Assembly: GCA_964474355.1 (NCBI GenBank)
Contig: CAYYSY010000450.1
Span: forward strand, 1-19,573
DNA: 19,573 nucleotides
DNA from: CAYYSY01 sp964474355
Lineage (GTDB): Bacteria > Myxococcota_A > UBA9160 > UBA4427
Direction of reading: 5' to 3'
Numbering within the stretch: position 1 is the first letter of the stretch; each line of letters starts with the position of its first letter. This document shows positions 1 through 6,736 of this stretch, piece by piece. Below the pieces are notes generated by a model. The model was not told the origin of the DNA. It did not search any database and worked only from the letters and a program-made list of their open reading frames with translations. The position numbers and the translations under genes were made by a program.

Positions 1-626
1 AGGCTCGCCGTGACGGCGGCGCCGACCGTGATCGTCTGCTGGGCCGGGGTGCTGGTGGCGCCGCCGGCGCCCGTGCAGGTCACGGAGTAGAGCGTGGTGG
101 TGGTCGGCGAGACCGGGATGCTGCCGCTCGGCGCATCTCCGGTCGCGAAGCCGCTGCCGACACAGCTGGTGGCATCGGTGCTGCTCCAGCTGAGCAGGCT
201 GCTGCCGCCGAGCGGGATGGTGGCGAAGTCGGCGCCGAGGATGGCGGTGACGGGGGGGCCGACGGTGATCGTTGCGCTATCGACCGCTTGACCGCCCGGG
301 CCATCGCAGGTGATCGTGTACTGCGTGGTCACGGTCGGCGAGGCGGATTGGCTGCCTCCCGTCGCCGCGAGCGATCCGCTCCAGCCGTCCGATGCGTCAC
401 AGCTGGCGACGTCCGCTGTCACCCAAGTCAGGGTGCTGGTGCCGCCTTCGGGGATCGCGCTGGGATCGACGGTGAGGGTCACTGTCTGGGCCGCGGCGTT
501 GCCCGCTGCCAGCAGCGCGAGGACCAGAGTCAGCAGGACGTGGCCAGGCTGGATCGAGTGGTGCCGGGCTGTGGGCGCAGGCGTTCCAGGCAGCGACGTG
601 CCATGACGCCGTGAGCCCCGCCTCAC
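1..626 (-). CDS. Secreted protein with tandem Ig-like repeats (N-terminal part, runs off the left edge)
   Basis: The reverse strand is open from a GTG at 624-626 to the window edge, so the gene is partial at its C-terminus. A basic leader of about 24 residues precedes a hydrophobic core (HVLLTLVLALLAAGNAAAQ), which reads as a signal peptide cleaved after AAA or AAAQ. Two repeats of roughly 80 residues follow. Each has a Trp in a TLTW or LLSW strand, then a Cys (ASC or TSC), then a Tyr-x-x-x-Cys strand (YTITC, YSVTC) and a closing TITVG strand. This is the bacterial Ig-like repeat common in secreted proteases and adhesins; the W/C/C pattern implies one disulfide per repeat. The enzymatic or adhesive part, if any, lies outside the window. 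GGGA lies about 7 bases before the GTG; a second GTG at 627-629 is an equal start candidate. The gene is divergent from the TPR-barrel/FecR pair and may be a surface client of it (inference). Confidence 0.72.
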   Translation of the reverse strand, partial: MRRGSRRHGTSLPGTPAPTARHHSIQPGHVLLTLVLALLAAGNAAAQTVTLTVDPSAIPEGGTSTLTWVTADVASCDASDGWSGSLAATGGSQSASPTVTTQYTITCDGPGGQAVDSATITVGPPVTAILGADFATIPLGGSSLLSWSSTDATSCVGSGFATGDAPSGSIPVSPTTTTLYSVTCTGAGGATSTPAQQTITVGAAVTAS

Positions 627-1196
627 CACGCGGTCCCGCGCGCCGCTGCGCTTCGTCGCAGGTCCGTCGGATCACTCGATCTGTCGAGCCGATCACCCAA
701 GCCGTAACACCTACGATCAGCGCGATGCCAGCCACACCGACGCACCAGAGCGAGCACTCGCGTCGACTGGACTCGAGATTCGTGAACGTCCGATGATATC
801 CCACTGGGACGCTCCGGTGGGCCGTCCCAAGGAGGTCGGCGTGGCACGCAGCGGCCCACGGATGGCCGCGAGCGTCGCCGAGCTTCCTCAACGGCTCAGC
901 AGTCACGCCACCCGTGGCGCCCCGGCTCGTGGCTGCTCTCCCGGTCTCGCTCGGAGCCTCGCCAGTGGAATGCAGACCGGAATGACCGAGGTCGGTCGAG
1001 CTTCGCCCGATCGACCGGGTGAGGTCGTGGGGCGGGCGCAGGCCGGCCTGCTCACGAGGAGGCAATTGCCGCCTGCGGGTTGCCCGTGTGTCCCTCGACA
1101 AGCAGTGCGGCACCCCCGAAGATTCAGGCTGTGTGGGCTTCCCTGGGAACGACGCAGCCGGGCCATTCTGTCACCACCCGTCCCCTCCGCGGCGGC
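627..1196. other. Long divergent intergenic region
   Basis: About 570 bp separate the Ig-repeat gene (minus) from the TPR-barrel gene (plus). It contains an inverted repeat at 805-829, a strong Shine-Dalgarno plus GTG frame (841-1206), and a minus-strand frame encoding one convincing hydrophobic segment at about 668-763. No tRNA, clear sigma-70 promoter or recognised riboswitch was found. Its size suggests a regulated divergent promoter region or a small-ORF/leader region. Confidence 0.4.
805..829. repeat. Inverted repeat in the divergent promoter region
   Basis: TGGGACG (805-811) pairs perfectly with CGTCCCA (823-829) across an 11-base loop. It lies just before a plus-strand Shine-Dalgarno at about 829-835 and next to a possible minus-strand GTG at 802-804. 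It could be an operator or an RNA hairpin; the sequence alone cannot decide. Confidence 0.45.
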
Positions 1197-1206
1197 GTGC
1201 GCGTAG
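841..1206 (+). CDS. Possible upstream ORF overlapping the TPR-barrel gene start
   Basis: A GTG at 841 is preceded by AAGGAGGT with ideal spacing, and the frame runs 121 codons to a TAG at 1204-1206. That stop overlaps the GTG start proposed for the TPR-barrel gene (1197) by 10 bases, an arrangement that permits translational coupling. Against it, the product is Arg/Ala/Pro/Ser-rich with no recognisable domain, signal or helix pattern, and long open frames arise by chance in GC-rich DNA. It is best viewed as a candidate leader or coupling ORF rather than an established protein. Confidence 0.25.
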   Translation: MARSGPRMAASVAELPQRLSSHATRGAPARGCSPGLARSLASGMQTGMTEVGRASPDRPGEVVGRAQAGLLTRRQLPPAGCPCVPRQAVRHPRRFRLCGLPWERRSRAILSPPVPSAAACA

Positions 1207-2714
1207 CATGGCTGCTGGTGATCCTGCTCCTCTGCTGTGGAGGGCCTGCCTGGGGAGTCGGCCAGAGCGAGCTCCTCTTCAACCGGGGCGTAGCGGCCTA
1301 TGGGGCGGGAGATTACGCGGCTGCTCGAGAGGCATTCGCAGCGGTCATCGAGCGCGACGCCAGCGATGCCGACGCGTACCTCTATCTCGGCTTGATCGCA
1401 CGTCAGGAGGGCGATTACGACGCTGCCGTCGAGGCGCTTCGCAGCGCGGTCGCCCTGGATCCGAACGACGTGGCAACGCAGACGGTGCTCACGGAGACGC
1501 TGCTCGCAGCGGGTCGAAACGAAGAGGCGCGGGTGGAGGCCGAACGAGGGATCGATCTCTCCCCCGACGACCCGCAGCTACAGCTCTATGCCGGCATCGC
1601 CGAGTATCGGACCGGAGATCCCCGTGCCGCGCTTGGCCATCTCGATGAGGCAGGCCGACTGGACCCGAAGCTGCAGCCCGAGGCGAGCTACTACACCGGG
1701 CTCGCGCAGATCGCGCTGGGCAATCTGTATGCTTCAGCGGCCGCATTGCGCGACATCGAACAGCGCTCGCCCGGGCATCCGCTCGGCAACTCGGCACGCT
1801 CGCTGCGCGAGCAAATGGCGCCGAGCACACCCAGCCGCATCTGGTTCTTGAGCGCGACGGCGGGGGTCGAGTTGGATACGAACCCGACGGCAGCGAGTAG
1901 CGTGCTGGATACCAGTACCGATGTCGCCGGGACGTTTCGGCTGCGAGGACTTCTGGATGCCTACAGGGGAGGAGGCTTTACGCTCCGGGCCGGCTACGAC
2001 GGATTCCTCGCCGGCTATGCGAACGATGGTGTCGTCAACGAGCAGACTCATGTGGTGGGGGCTCTGGCAGTCTACGACTACAAGGCCACGAGCTTCGCCG
2101 TGAAATACGACTACGGCATCACGCTTCTCGACTTCAAGGAGAAGTTCAGTGGAGTCCACGCCGTGGAGCCGCTGGTCAACATCCGATTGGGCCGCTGGGG
2201 CGTCGCGCAGGGCTTCTATCAGTATCAGAACTTCAAGTACTACATCCCCTTCGTTGCGCCCGAGCTGGATCAGAACGGCAGCCAGCACGCAGTCGGGGTG
2301 AACCAGATCTTCGTGTTCGACGGTCTCTTCAGCAATGCACGAATTGGCGTGATGTACATGGACGCGGACACCGAGGGCAGTGAGTTCGCATTCCGCGGCG
2401 TCGAGATCAACGCAGGGGGTGGACTCGTCCTTCCCTGGCGCCGGGCCGGCCTGTCCGCGCTCTACCGCTACGCTCGTCTGAGCTACAAGAACCCGAGCGT
2501 CTTCCCGGAAGAGGTCGGAACCCAACCTCCGGCGCCGGGCGAGGGCGTCCTGCGTGACGAGAACGTTCACAACCTTTCCTTCGATCTGAGCGTGCCGGTG
2601 TGGAGGCAGCTCACGGTTGCGCTCGCTGCCAACATGACCTTCCGCAGCTCCCAGATCGACGTGCTCGAATATGACAGGCAGCTCTTCGGGGGGTATTTCA
2701 CGTGGTCCTTCTGA
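1197..2714 (+). CDS. TPR-domain outer-membrane beta-barrel protein (Slam-like architecture)
   Basis: The GTG start at 1197 places a signal peptide at once (MRVAWLLVILLLCCGGPAWG). The frame is open upstream to 1080, so earlier starts are possible but would bury the signal. Residues 25 to about 205 form four to five TPR helical pairs, for example with NRGVAAYGAGDYAAAREAF near 29-47 and YLYLGLIARQEGDYDAAVEA near 61-80. Residues 214-505 alternate polar and aromatic residues in amphipathic strands and end in FTWSF, the terminal-Phe signal read by the BAM machinery. Periplasmic TPRs followed by a C-terminal barrel of this size resemble Slam (DUF560) and related secretion or assembly outer-membrane proteins; homology to Slam itself is not shown. 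The FecR-domain gene starts 47 bp downstream behind a strong ribosome-binding site, so the two are probably one operon. Confidence 0.8.
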   Translation: MRVAWLLVILLLCCGGPAWGVGQSELLFNRGVAAYGAGDYAAAREAFAAVIERDASDADAYLYLGLIARQEGDYDAAVEALRSAVALDPNDVATQTVLTETLLAAGRNEEARVEAERGIDLSPDDPQLQLYAGIAEYRTGDPRAALGHLDEAGRLDPKLQPEASYYTGLAQIALGNLYASAAALRDIEQRSPGHPLGNSARSLREQMAPSTPSRIWFLSATAGVELDTNPTAASSVLDTSTDVAGTFRLRGLLDAYRGGGFTLRAGYDGFLAGYANDGVVNEQTHVVGALAVYDYKATSFAVKYDYGITLLDFKEKFSGVHAVEPLVNIRLGRWGVAQGFYQYQNFKYYIPFVAPELDQNGSQHAVGVNQIFVFDGLFSNARIGVMYMDADTEGSEFAFRGVEINAGGGLVLPWRRAGLSALYRYARLSYKNPSVFPEEVGTQPPAPGEGVLRDENVHNLSFDLSVPVWRQLTVALAANMTFRSSQIDVLEYDRQLFGGYFTWSF

Positions 2715-2761
2715 GTAGGATCGATCGAAATCGCCGCGCCGCGAGGCGAAGGAGGGGGAAC

Positions 2762-3700
2762 GTGTCGACGACATCATCACCGTCCGCATCGGCTCGATCC
2801 ACCCGCGCTCGGCTGGTCGCCAGCGCTCTTCTCGCACTCGCTGGGACCCTTGCGTGCTTGCTTGCAGCGCCCGCGGCGCTTGCGGCCGAGACCGTGGTCA
2901 CGGCGCTCTTCGGCACCGTTCGATCAGATGGCAACGACATCGCGATCGGTGATCAGCTGAGCCGCGATGCGTCGGGCCAGCTCGAGGTGGTGACGAGCCT
3001 GGGGGCCGGCTGCGCGTTGCTGCATGGCGACACGCTCCTCGTCGAGATGAGTCCGAGCACGAAGCTGAAGATCCGAACTACCTCGGGGAGCAGTGACCCT
3101 GTGGTCGAGATCTCCGACGGGAGTGCCCGCATCACGACCCGACTCGGCCCCTCGGATCCGGCGATCGAGATCCGCACGCCCTCAGCGATCGTCCGTCCCC
3201 GATCGAGCACTCTGCACCTCGAAGTGAACGGGGACTCGGGGACGACGCTGGTGTCGAGTCTCGACAACCGCGCGTTCGTTCTCAGCAGCGACGATCGCCA
3301 CAAGAGAACCGTATTTCTCAACTCCCTTCAGTCGGTCAGCGTGCCGAAGGGCGAGCCGCCGGGCGGCATCGAGAAGCTGGGAGATCGAGTTGCGGAGAGT
3401 CTCGGGGGGGCCGCTACGCTGCGGCGGTATCGCGACACCGCACTCGAGCAGAACATGCACCGCGAGAGCGAGGTCCTGCTCACCGACATCGCTCGAGTCG
3501 ACGTTCCGGAAGGTGAATTGGAGGCGCTCTCCAACCCCTTGCCGACGCCCAAGGCGTTCGCGTTCGAGTCAGAGATGATCGATCGCCGCCTCGTTTGCGA
3601 CCCCACGACTTGTGGTCTCTTCTCGGTGCCGGAATTCAATCCGGGGCCCGGCGATCCACCCGGATGCATCGGGATTCCGGGGGAGCACTGCCAGCCATAG
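2762..3700 (+). CDS. Periplasmic FecR-domain protein with Cys-containing tail
   Basis: The GTG at 2762 is chosen because AAGGAGGGGG lies directly upstream; the frame is open to 2702, overlapping the barrel gene, but that start lacks a ribosome-binding site. The product has 312 residues. Residues 1-42 are a signal peptide (hydrophobic core about 18-42, cleavage near AALAA). Residues 44-195 are a FecR domain: VVTALFGTV, IAIGDQL, LEVVTSLGAGCALLHGDTLL, then MSPSTKLKI and further beta strands. There is no N-terminal cytoplasmic anti-sigma helix and no sigma factor nearby, so this is the stand-alone secreted type rather than a FecR/FecI pair. The C-terminus is Pro/Gly-rich with four Cys (C279, C284, C302, C310), suggesting disulfides or a ligand site. 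It probably binds glycan or partners the TPR barrel in the periplasm (inference). Confidence 0.78.
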   Translation: MSTTSSPSASARSTRARLVASALLALAGTLACLLAAPAALAAETVVTALFGTVRSDGNDIAIGDQLSRDASGQLEVVTSLGAGCALLHGDTLLVEMSPSTKLKIRTTSGSSDPVVEISDGSARITTRLGPSDPAIEIRTPSAIVRPRSSTLHLEVNGDSGTTLVSSLDNRAFVLSSDDRHKRTVFLNSLQSVSVPKGEPPGGIEKLGDRVAESLGGAATLRRYRDTALEQNMHRESEVLLTDIARVDVPEGELEALSNPLPTPKAFAFESEMIDRRLVCDPTTCGLFSVPEFNPGPGDPPGCIGIPGEHCQP

Positions 3701-3741
3701 CCCCGCGGCGACGCCCGAGCTGAGAGCGGAAGCCAGAGCGG

Positions 3742-3812
3742 GTCGACCACACGGTGCGCGAGGAATCGACCGCGCTGCGCACCTGATCGACGCCCTCGGT
3801 GTCGCCCACGAG
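3742..3812 (-). pseudogene. 71-bp displaced fragment of the membrane-anchored gene at 7560-8060
   Basis: This stretch matches 7846-7916 over 71 bases with four mismatches and no gap, in the same orientation. Read on the minus strand it gives LVGDTEGVDQVRSAVDSSRT followed by VWST; the intact gene differs only by Q for E, P for S and I for T. Similarity stops at both ends, and no start or remaining gene body is visible. The rest of 3701-3997 holds only a hairpin at 3899-3929. It is a gene remnant, or a small duplicated segment, between convergent genes. Confidence 0.75.
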
Positions 3813-3898
3813 CCCCGGGTCGCGCCGACAACAGGTCAGGCGATCTGCGTAGGACGGTCGGGGGCCGAAGGACGGAGGCTCCTGGCCGGGCTTCAGTC

Positions 3899-3929
3899 GT
3901 CACGAGGTCCAATTGGTGGACGACGTGAC
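3899..3929. terminator. Hairpin between convergent genes
   Basis: GTCACG (3899-3904) and GTCCA (3907-3911) pair with TGGAC (3917-3921) and CGTGAC (3924-3929), giving 11 base pairs with one 2x2 internal mismatch and loop ATTGG. It sits between FecR (plus) and the lipoprotein pair (minus), a natural place for a two-way terminator. No T-tract follows, so a protein-binding palindrome is an alternative. Confidence 0.4.
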
Positions 3930-3997
3930 ACCACGCGTGTGCGGGAATGAAGGGCGTGCTGACGCCGGTGTGGAACCGGGGGCGGAGGATCGGCCCG

Positions 3998-4522
3998 CTA
4001 TGCGGACCCCTCGCAGACACCCTTCGATCGTCTCTCCACGACGCGACCGCCTCGCCCGCCTTTGCGTCGTTCCACGATCTCGACCCGGTACATGTCGTCC
4101 GCGTAGCTGACGTCGACTTCGTAGTCGTGCCCGGCGCGGGGCGTCAACACCGTGTCGTACGTGACCTGCCCCCTGGTGTTGGACAGCCAGGACGAGCTCG
4201 CGAAGGCGAAGACCAGGTAGCTGGGCCGATCGATGGCGAGGCCGATGTCGACGGTGGGCTCACTCAGGCCGACGGTGCCCTCGTAGTGGACCCGGCACTC
4301 TTCGTCGAGTCGGTAGACGTCGAGATCCGCGCGCACCGACGAGAAGATCGAGCCCGACTCGGTCCGGGTCCGAACGGAGAGGTTCTCCTCGAGGTCACTA
4401 CGATAGGGCCGACTCCACGCACAGCCGCCCAGCAGCCCCACGGCGAGCGCACCGACCACGATCTGTTTCCAGCGGGAGGACATGGGGAACGTCGACGATG
4501 CCTTCGACTCGACGTCCGTCAT
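3998..4522 (-). CDS. Lipoprotein of unknown function (second gene of a coupled pair)
   Basis: The ATG at 4520-4522 shares one base with the TGA of the upstream lipoprotein gene (TGATG), and AAGG lies about 5 bases before it, so translation is probably coupled. The product has 174 residues. Its signal segment (VVGALAVGLLGGC) carries a lipobox, with Cys at about residue 29 and Ala after it, which by the E. coli rule would favour outer-membrane sorting. A later in-frame ATG fourteen codons in gives a more compact signal peptide but has a poor ribosome-binding site. The mature part looks beta-rich, with a second Cys in RLDEECRVHYEGTVG and a basic C-terminal tail (RRKGGRGGRVVERR). I do not recognise the family. 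The strand and separation argue against an operon with FecR. Confidence 0.7.
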   Translation of the reverse strand: MTDVESKASSTFPMSSRWKQIVVGALAVGLLGGCAWSRPYRSDLEENLSVRTRTESGSIFSSVRADLDVYRLDEECRVHYEGTVGLSEPTVDIGLAIDRPSYLVFAFASSSWLSNTRGQVTYDTVLTPRAGHDYEVDVSYADDMYRVEIVERRKGGRGGRVVERRSKGVCEGSA

Positions 4523-5031
4523 CAGACCTTCGTCATGTCCGGACAGCCGAGGTTGTTGCCCGAGGCCCATCCCTCGATGGTCTTCGCCAGCAACCCGTAG
4601 CCCATCGACGGCCGGAACACCTCGACCCGGGTCTTGCTCCGCCCGAGCGGGTAGGCGTCCGCGACCAGCAGGAAGTAGCCCCCGTCCGGCTCCTCCGAGA
4701 CCTTGATCGTGTTGTCGACGTGCTGCTGGACGTGCAGCTCGACGCGTTCGGGCGACTTGACGACCGTGGGCGTGTAGGTCGTCGTGTACTTCTGGTAGCT
4801 CTGAGCCGATCGTGAGGTCGTCTCGATCGCCACCCGCAGGCACTGGGGCGCCATCTTCTCGAAGGTCGATGCCACCTCTCTGAACGGGCGATCCACCTCG
4901 TAGGTCTCCACCTTGGCGGAAAAGCTACCGGGAACGGCTTCACGGAACTCCTGAGCCGACATGGGGTGCGTCATGCAGCCGGGCAAGAAGGCCGCGCTCA
5001 GGATCGCGATGAGCATGAGTCGATGCGTCAT
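4522..5031 (-). CDS. Lipoprotein of unknown function (first gene of a coupled pair)
   Basis: The ATG at 5029-5031 follows GAGCGAGGAACACC, an acceptable ribosome-binding site. The 169-residue product begins MTHRLMLIAILSAAFLPGC, a short signal peptide with lipobox FLPGC and Cys at residue 19; Met at +2 does not match the inner-membrane retention signal. The mature domain is mixed alpha/beta and contains a PQC motif, a stretch of Tyr/Thr (YQKYTTTYTP), the strand VELHVQQHVDN, and a C-terminal helix ending NNLGCPDMTKV. The two mature cysteines could form a disulfide. I do not recognise the family. Its stop overlaps the next lipoprotein start, so the pair is probably co-expressed and may act as one complex in the outer membrane. 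Confidence 0.75.
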   Translation of the reverse strand: MTHRLMLIAILSAAFLPGCMTHPMSAQEFREAVPGSFSAKVETYEVDRPFREVASTFEKMAPQCLRVAIETTSRSAQSYQKYTTTYTPTVVKSPERVELHVQQHVDNTIKVSEEPDGGYFLLVADAYPLGRSKTRVEVFRPSMGYGLLAKTIEGWASGNNLGCPDMTKV

Positions 5032-5482
5032 GGTGTTCCTCGCTCCACGTATCGCCGCCGGAACACCGCGCCCCGACGTGCCGATCCTCTGATCATCGAC
5101 GGCCCGCCGCTGGAGCTGAAGCCCACGCCTCTTCTGGCAGCTCCGCTGTCGCGAACGGCTCCCGATCCAGCGTGCCGGTGCACGGCTCGCCGCGCTGGGA
5201 GCTCCCCGCGAGCCACGACGAGGACCAATCCAGAGACACACGTCTCGACCAGACGCAGATCCAAGTCCCGCACCCTCGCTGCCCACGCGGCCGGCTCGAC
5301 CGTTGCGTGTGAGTTGCGGTGAACGTGCCGCCCCCGAGGCGCACGGGTCATGGTGGCGAGCCGCACGTCCACTCAAGGTCGGTCTCGTGCGCGACGATCT
5401 TCTTCGGAGCGTCGCGCACGACCTGTGCGGCGACTCAGCGCCGACAGACCGAGAGGTCGACAGGCCCAGAGGAGGTAACGAC
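5032..5482. other. Intergenic region without a supported gene
   Basis: About 450 bp lie between the divergent lipoprotein operon and the DUF2188-like gene. The open frames here are Arg/Ala-rich with no recognisable features. The only structure I can support is the inverted repeat at 5385-5421. Promoters for both directions must lie here, but none is clear by eye. Confidence 0.5.
5385..5421. repeat. Perfect 12-bp inverted repeat upstream of the DUF2188-like gene
   Basis: TCGTGCGCGACG (5385-5396) is matched exactly by CGTCGCGCACGA (5410-5421), with a 13-base loop ATCTTCTTCGGAG. It lies 61 bp upstream of the next ATG. It may be an operator or a 5'-leader hairpin; there is no T-tract after it. 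Confidence 0.55.
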
Positions 5483-5689
5483 ATGGCGAAGATGCACTCG
5501 TTCGTCGTCCGCAGCTCGCCGGACGGCTGGATGGTCCAGCGCGAGGGGAAGAAGAGCCCCGAGAGCATGCACAAGAAGAAGGACGTGGCCGTGCGCAAGG
5601 GCCGCTCCCTGGCCAAACGCGCCCGCGGTGTGCTCAAGATCAAGGGCCGCAACGGCAAGATCCAGGTGAAGCGCAGCTACGCCGCGTAG
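5483..5689 (+). CDS. DUF2188-like small basic protein
   Basis: The ATG at 5483 follows AGAGGAGGTAACGAC, the best Shine-Dalgarno in the window, so the start is secure although the frame is open further upstream. The 68-residue product matches the DUF2188 layout: an N-terminal strand (HSFVVRSSPDGWMVQREG), a central helix with Lys/Arg (KKKDVAVRKGRSLAKRAR) and a C-terminal hairpin (LKIKGRNGKIQVKRSY) ending close to the usual family terminus. It is strikingly Lys-rich for so GC-rich a genome. DUF2188 proteins have no established function; the charge would fit nucleic-acid or anionic-surface binding, but that is inference. It appears monocistronic, with strong hairpins directly downstream. Confidence 0.85.
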   Translation: MAKMHSFVVRSSPDGWMVQREGKKSPESMHKKKDVAVRKGRSLAKRARGVLKIKGRNGKIQVKRSYAA

Positions 5690-5717
5690 CGCCCCTCAGG
5701 CTCCTCCGTCGCGCGGC

Positions 5718-5736
5718 GGGAGGCGTGTCGCCTCCC
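5718..5736. terminator. Strong hairpin after the DUF2188-like gene
   Basis: GGGAGGCG (5718-5725) pairs perfectly with CGCCTCCC (5729-5736) around a TGT triloop, 29 bp after the stop. There is no T-tract, so intrinsic termination is uncertain, but the position suits a terminator or 3'-end stabiliser. Confidence 0.5.
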
Positions 5737-5737
5737 C

Positions 5738-5774
5738 GTCGCGCGTCGGGCGGAGCTGCGGCCCGACGCGCGAC
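5738..5774. terminator. Perfect 14-bp stem directly after the first hairpin
   Basis: GTCGCGCGTCGGGC (5738-5751) pairs with GCCCGACGCGCGAC (5761-5774) with no mismatch around a 9-base loop. Only one base separates it from the previous hairpin. As a double hairpin between two plus-strand genes it probably ends the upstream transcript; no T-tract is seen. Confidence 0.5.
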
Positions 5775-5876
5775 GCGCCCAGAGTCGCTCGGCCGCACGC
5801 TGCCAAGCGGCGAAGGCCAGAAACCGGCGTCCCGAGTCTCACTCGCACAGCCCCTCGCCTCGAAGGTCCTCCGTTC

Positions 5877-6653
5877 ATGCCGCAGGCGATGACGCTTCCC
5901 GAAGTGGATCCATTCCTTCTAGAGATGGAGCGTCGCGTGCGTTCGGTCGCGGAGCCCGCGATGCGCCGCGAGCGGCTGCTCGGAATCCTCGAAACGCTCG
6001 AGCCCGATCGAAGCTACGCGGTGCTCGAGGCGGTCCTCGAGCGACCCGGGCAGCCGAGCCCGCATCTCCATGACCTGCGTCTGGTCATCCAGGACGTACT
6101 TCGTGCGGGCGGCGCGACGCGCCCCCTGCCGAGCGCGCTCCGCGCGGCCTGGCGCGAGCGCGCCCGCGCCGCAGAAGACGCGTTTCTCGGCCGGCTGCTC
6201 GGAGCAAGTGGCGCGGCCGAGGTCATGGAAGAGCCCGAATCGGCGCTGCCGCGCGGCGTGGCCGAGCTGGCGCTCGGCGTTCGCCGCTCGCTCGCCCGCG
6301 GCATGGACGTGGGGATGCTCGAGAAGCTCCTCCTCGATCCCGACCCCGTGGTGCTCGATCACCTGCTGCGCAATCCACGCCTGACCGAGGAACACGTGGT
6401 GCGGATCGCCGCGCGGCGCCCGATCTCCGAGCCTGCCCTGCGCGCAATCGCGCGGAGCCCCCGCTTCAGTGTGCGTCCGCGCGTGCGCGTCGCGCTCGCG
6501 CGCAACCCCTTCTGTCCCACCGATCTCGCGTTGCGCTTGATCGGCACCCTGCCTCTCTCCGTATTGCGGGAGATGCGCAGGGACGGTGCGCTCGACGAGC
6601 GTGTGCGCACGCACGTCGAAGAGGAGACCCTGCGCCGCGGGAGCTCCGAGTAA
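5877..6653 (+). CDS. All-helical protein of unknown function (HEAT/LRV-like repeats)
   Basis: The 258-residue product is soluble, has no signal or membrane segment, and is rich in Arg, Leu and Glu. From about residue 140 it shows helical-repeat character: LEKLLLDPDPVVLDHLLRNP, then LTEEHVVRIAARRPISEPAL, AIARSPRF and VALARNPFCPTDLALRLIG. The recurring (R/A)NP or RSP turns between short helices resemble leucine-rich-repeat-variant, HEAT or DUF2336-like solenoids. The N-terminal half (about 10-130) is also helical. I do not know a characterised homologue; a protein-binding scaffold is the most one can infer. The ATG at 5877 is used, and another in-frame ATG at 5889 is equally possible because neither has a clear ribosome-binding site. 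The gene stands alone and converges on the EXPERA gene. Confidence 0.7.
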   Translation: MPQAMTLPEVDPFLLEMERRVRSVAEPAMRRERLLGILETLEPDRSYAVLEAVLERPGQPSPHLHDLRLVIQDVLRAGGATRPLPSALRAAWRERARAAEDAFLGRLLGASGAAEVMEEPESALPRGVAELALGVRRSLARGMDVGMLEKLLLDPDPVVLDHLLRNPRLTEEHVVRIAARRPISEPALRAIARSPRFSVRPRVRVALARNPFCPTDLALRLIGTLPLSVLREMRRDGALDERVRTHVEEETLRRGSSE

Positions 6654-6736
6654 GGGGTGGGCGACACCAGGTGGCGAACGCGAGTCGGCGCGAGGGTGCC
6701 GCGGAAGCCGATACGTCAGCGACGCGGACGCACGAG

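Noticed and set aside
1118..1200. Possible c-di-GMP (GEMM) riboswitch before the TPR-barrel gene
   Set aside because: A GGGAACGACGCAGCCGGGCC stretch vaguely recalls part of the GEMM core, but the conserved A-rich bulges and the GNRA tetraloop arm are missing.
1734..2837. Minus-strand open frame opposite the TPR-barrel gene
   Set aside because: The plus strand encodes TPRs and a barrel with terminal Phe; the minus frame has no recognisable feature.
2762..3700. FecI/FecR iron-sensing regulator pair
   Set aside because: The protein has a cleavable signal peptide rather than a cytoplasmic anti-sigma segment, and no sigma-factor or TonB-receptor gene is nearby.
5028..5372. Minus-strand gene upstream of the lipoproteins
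   Set aside because: Its Arg/Ala/Gly-rich translation has no domain, and it overlaps the start of the lipoprotein gene, which has a good signal peptide and ribosome-binding site.
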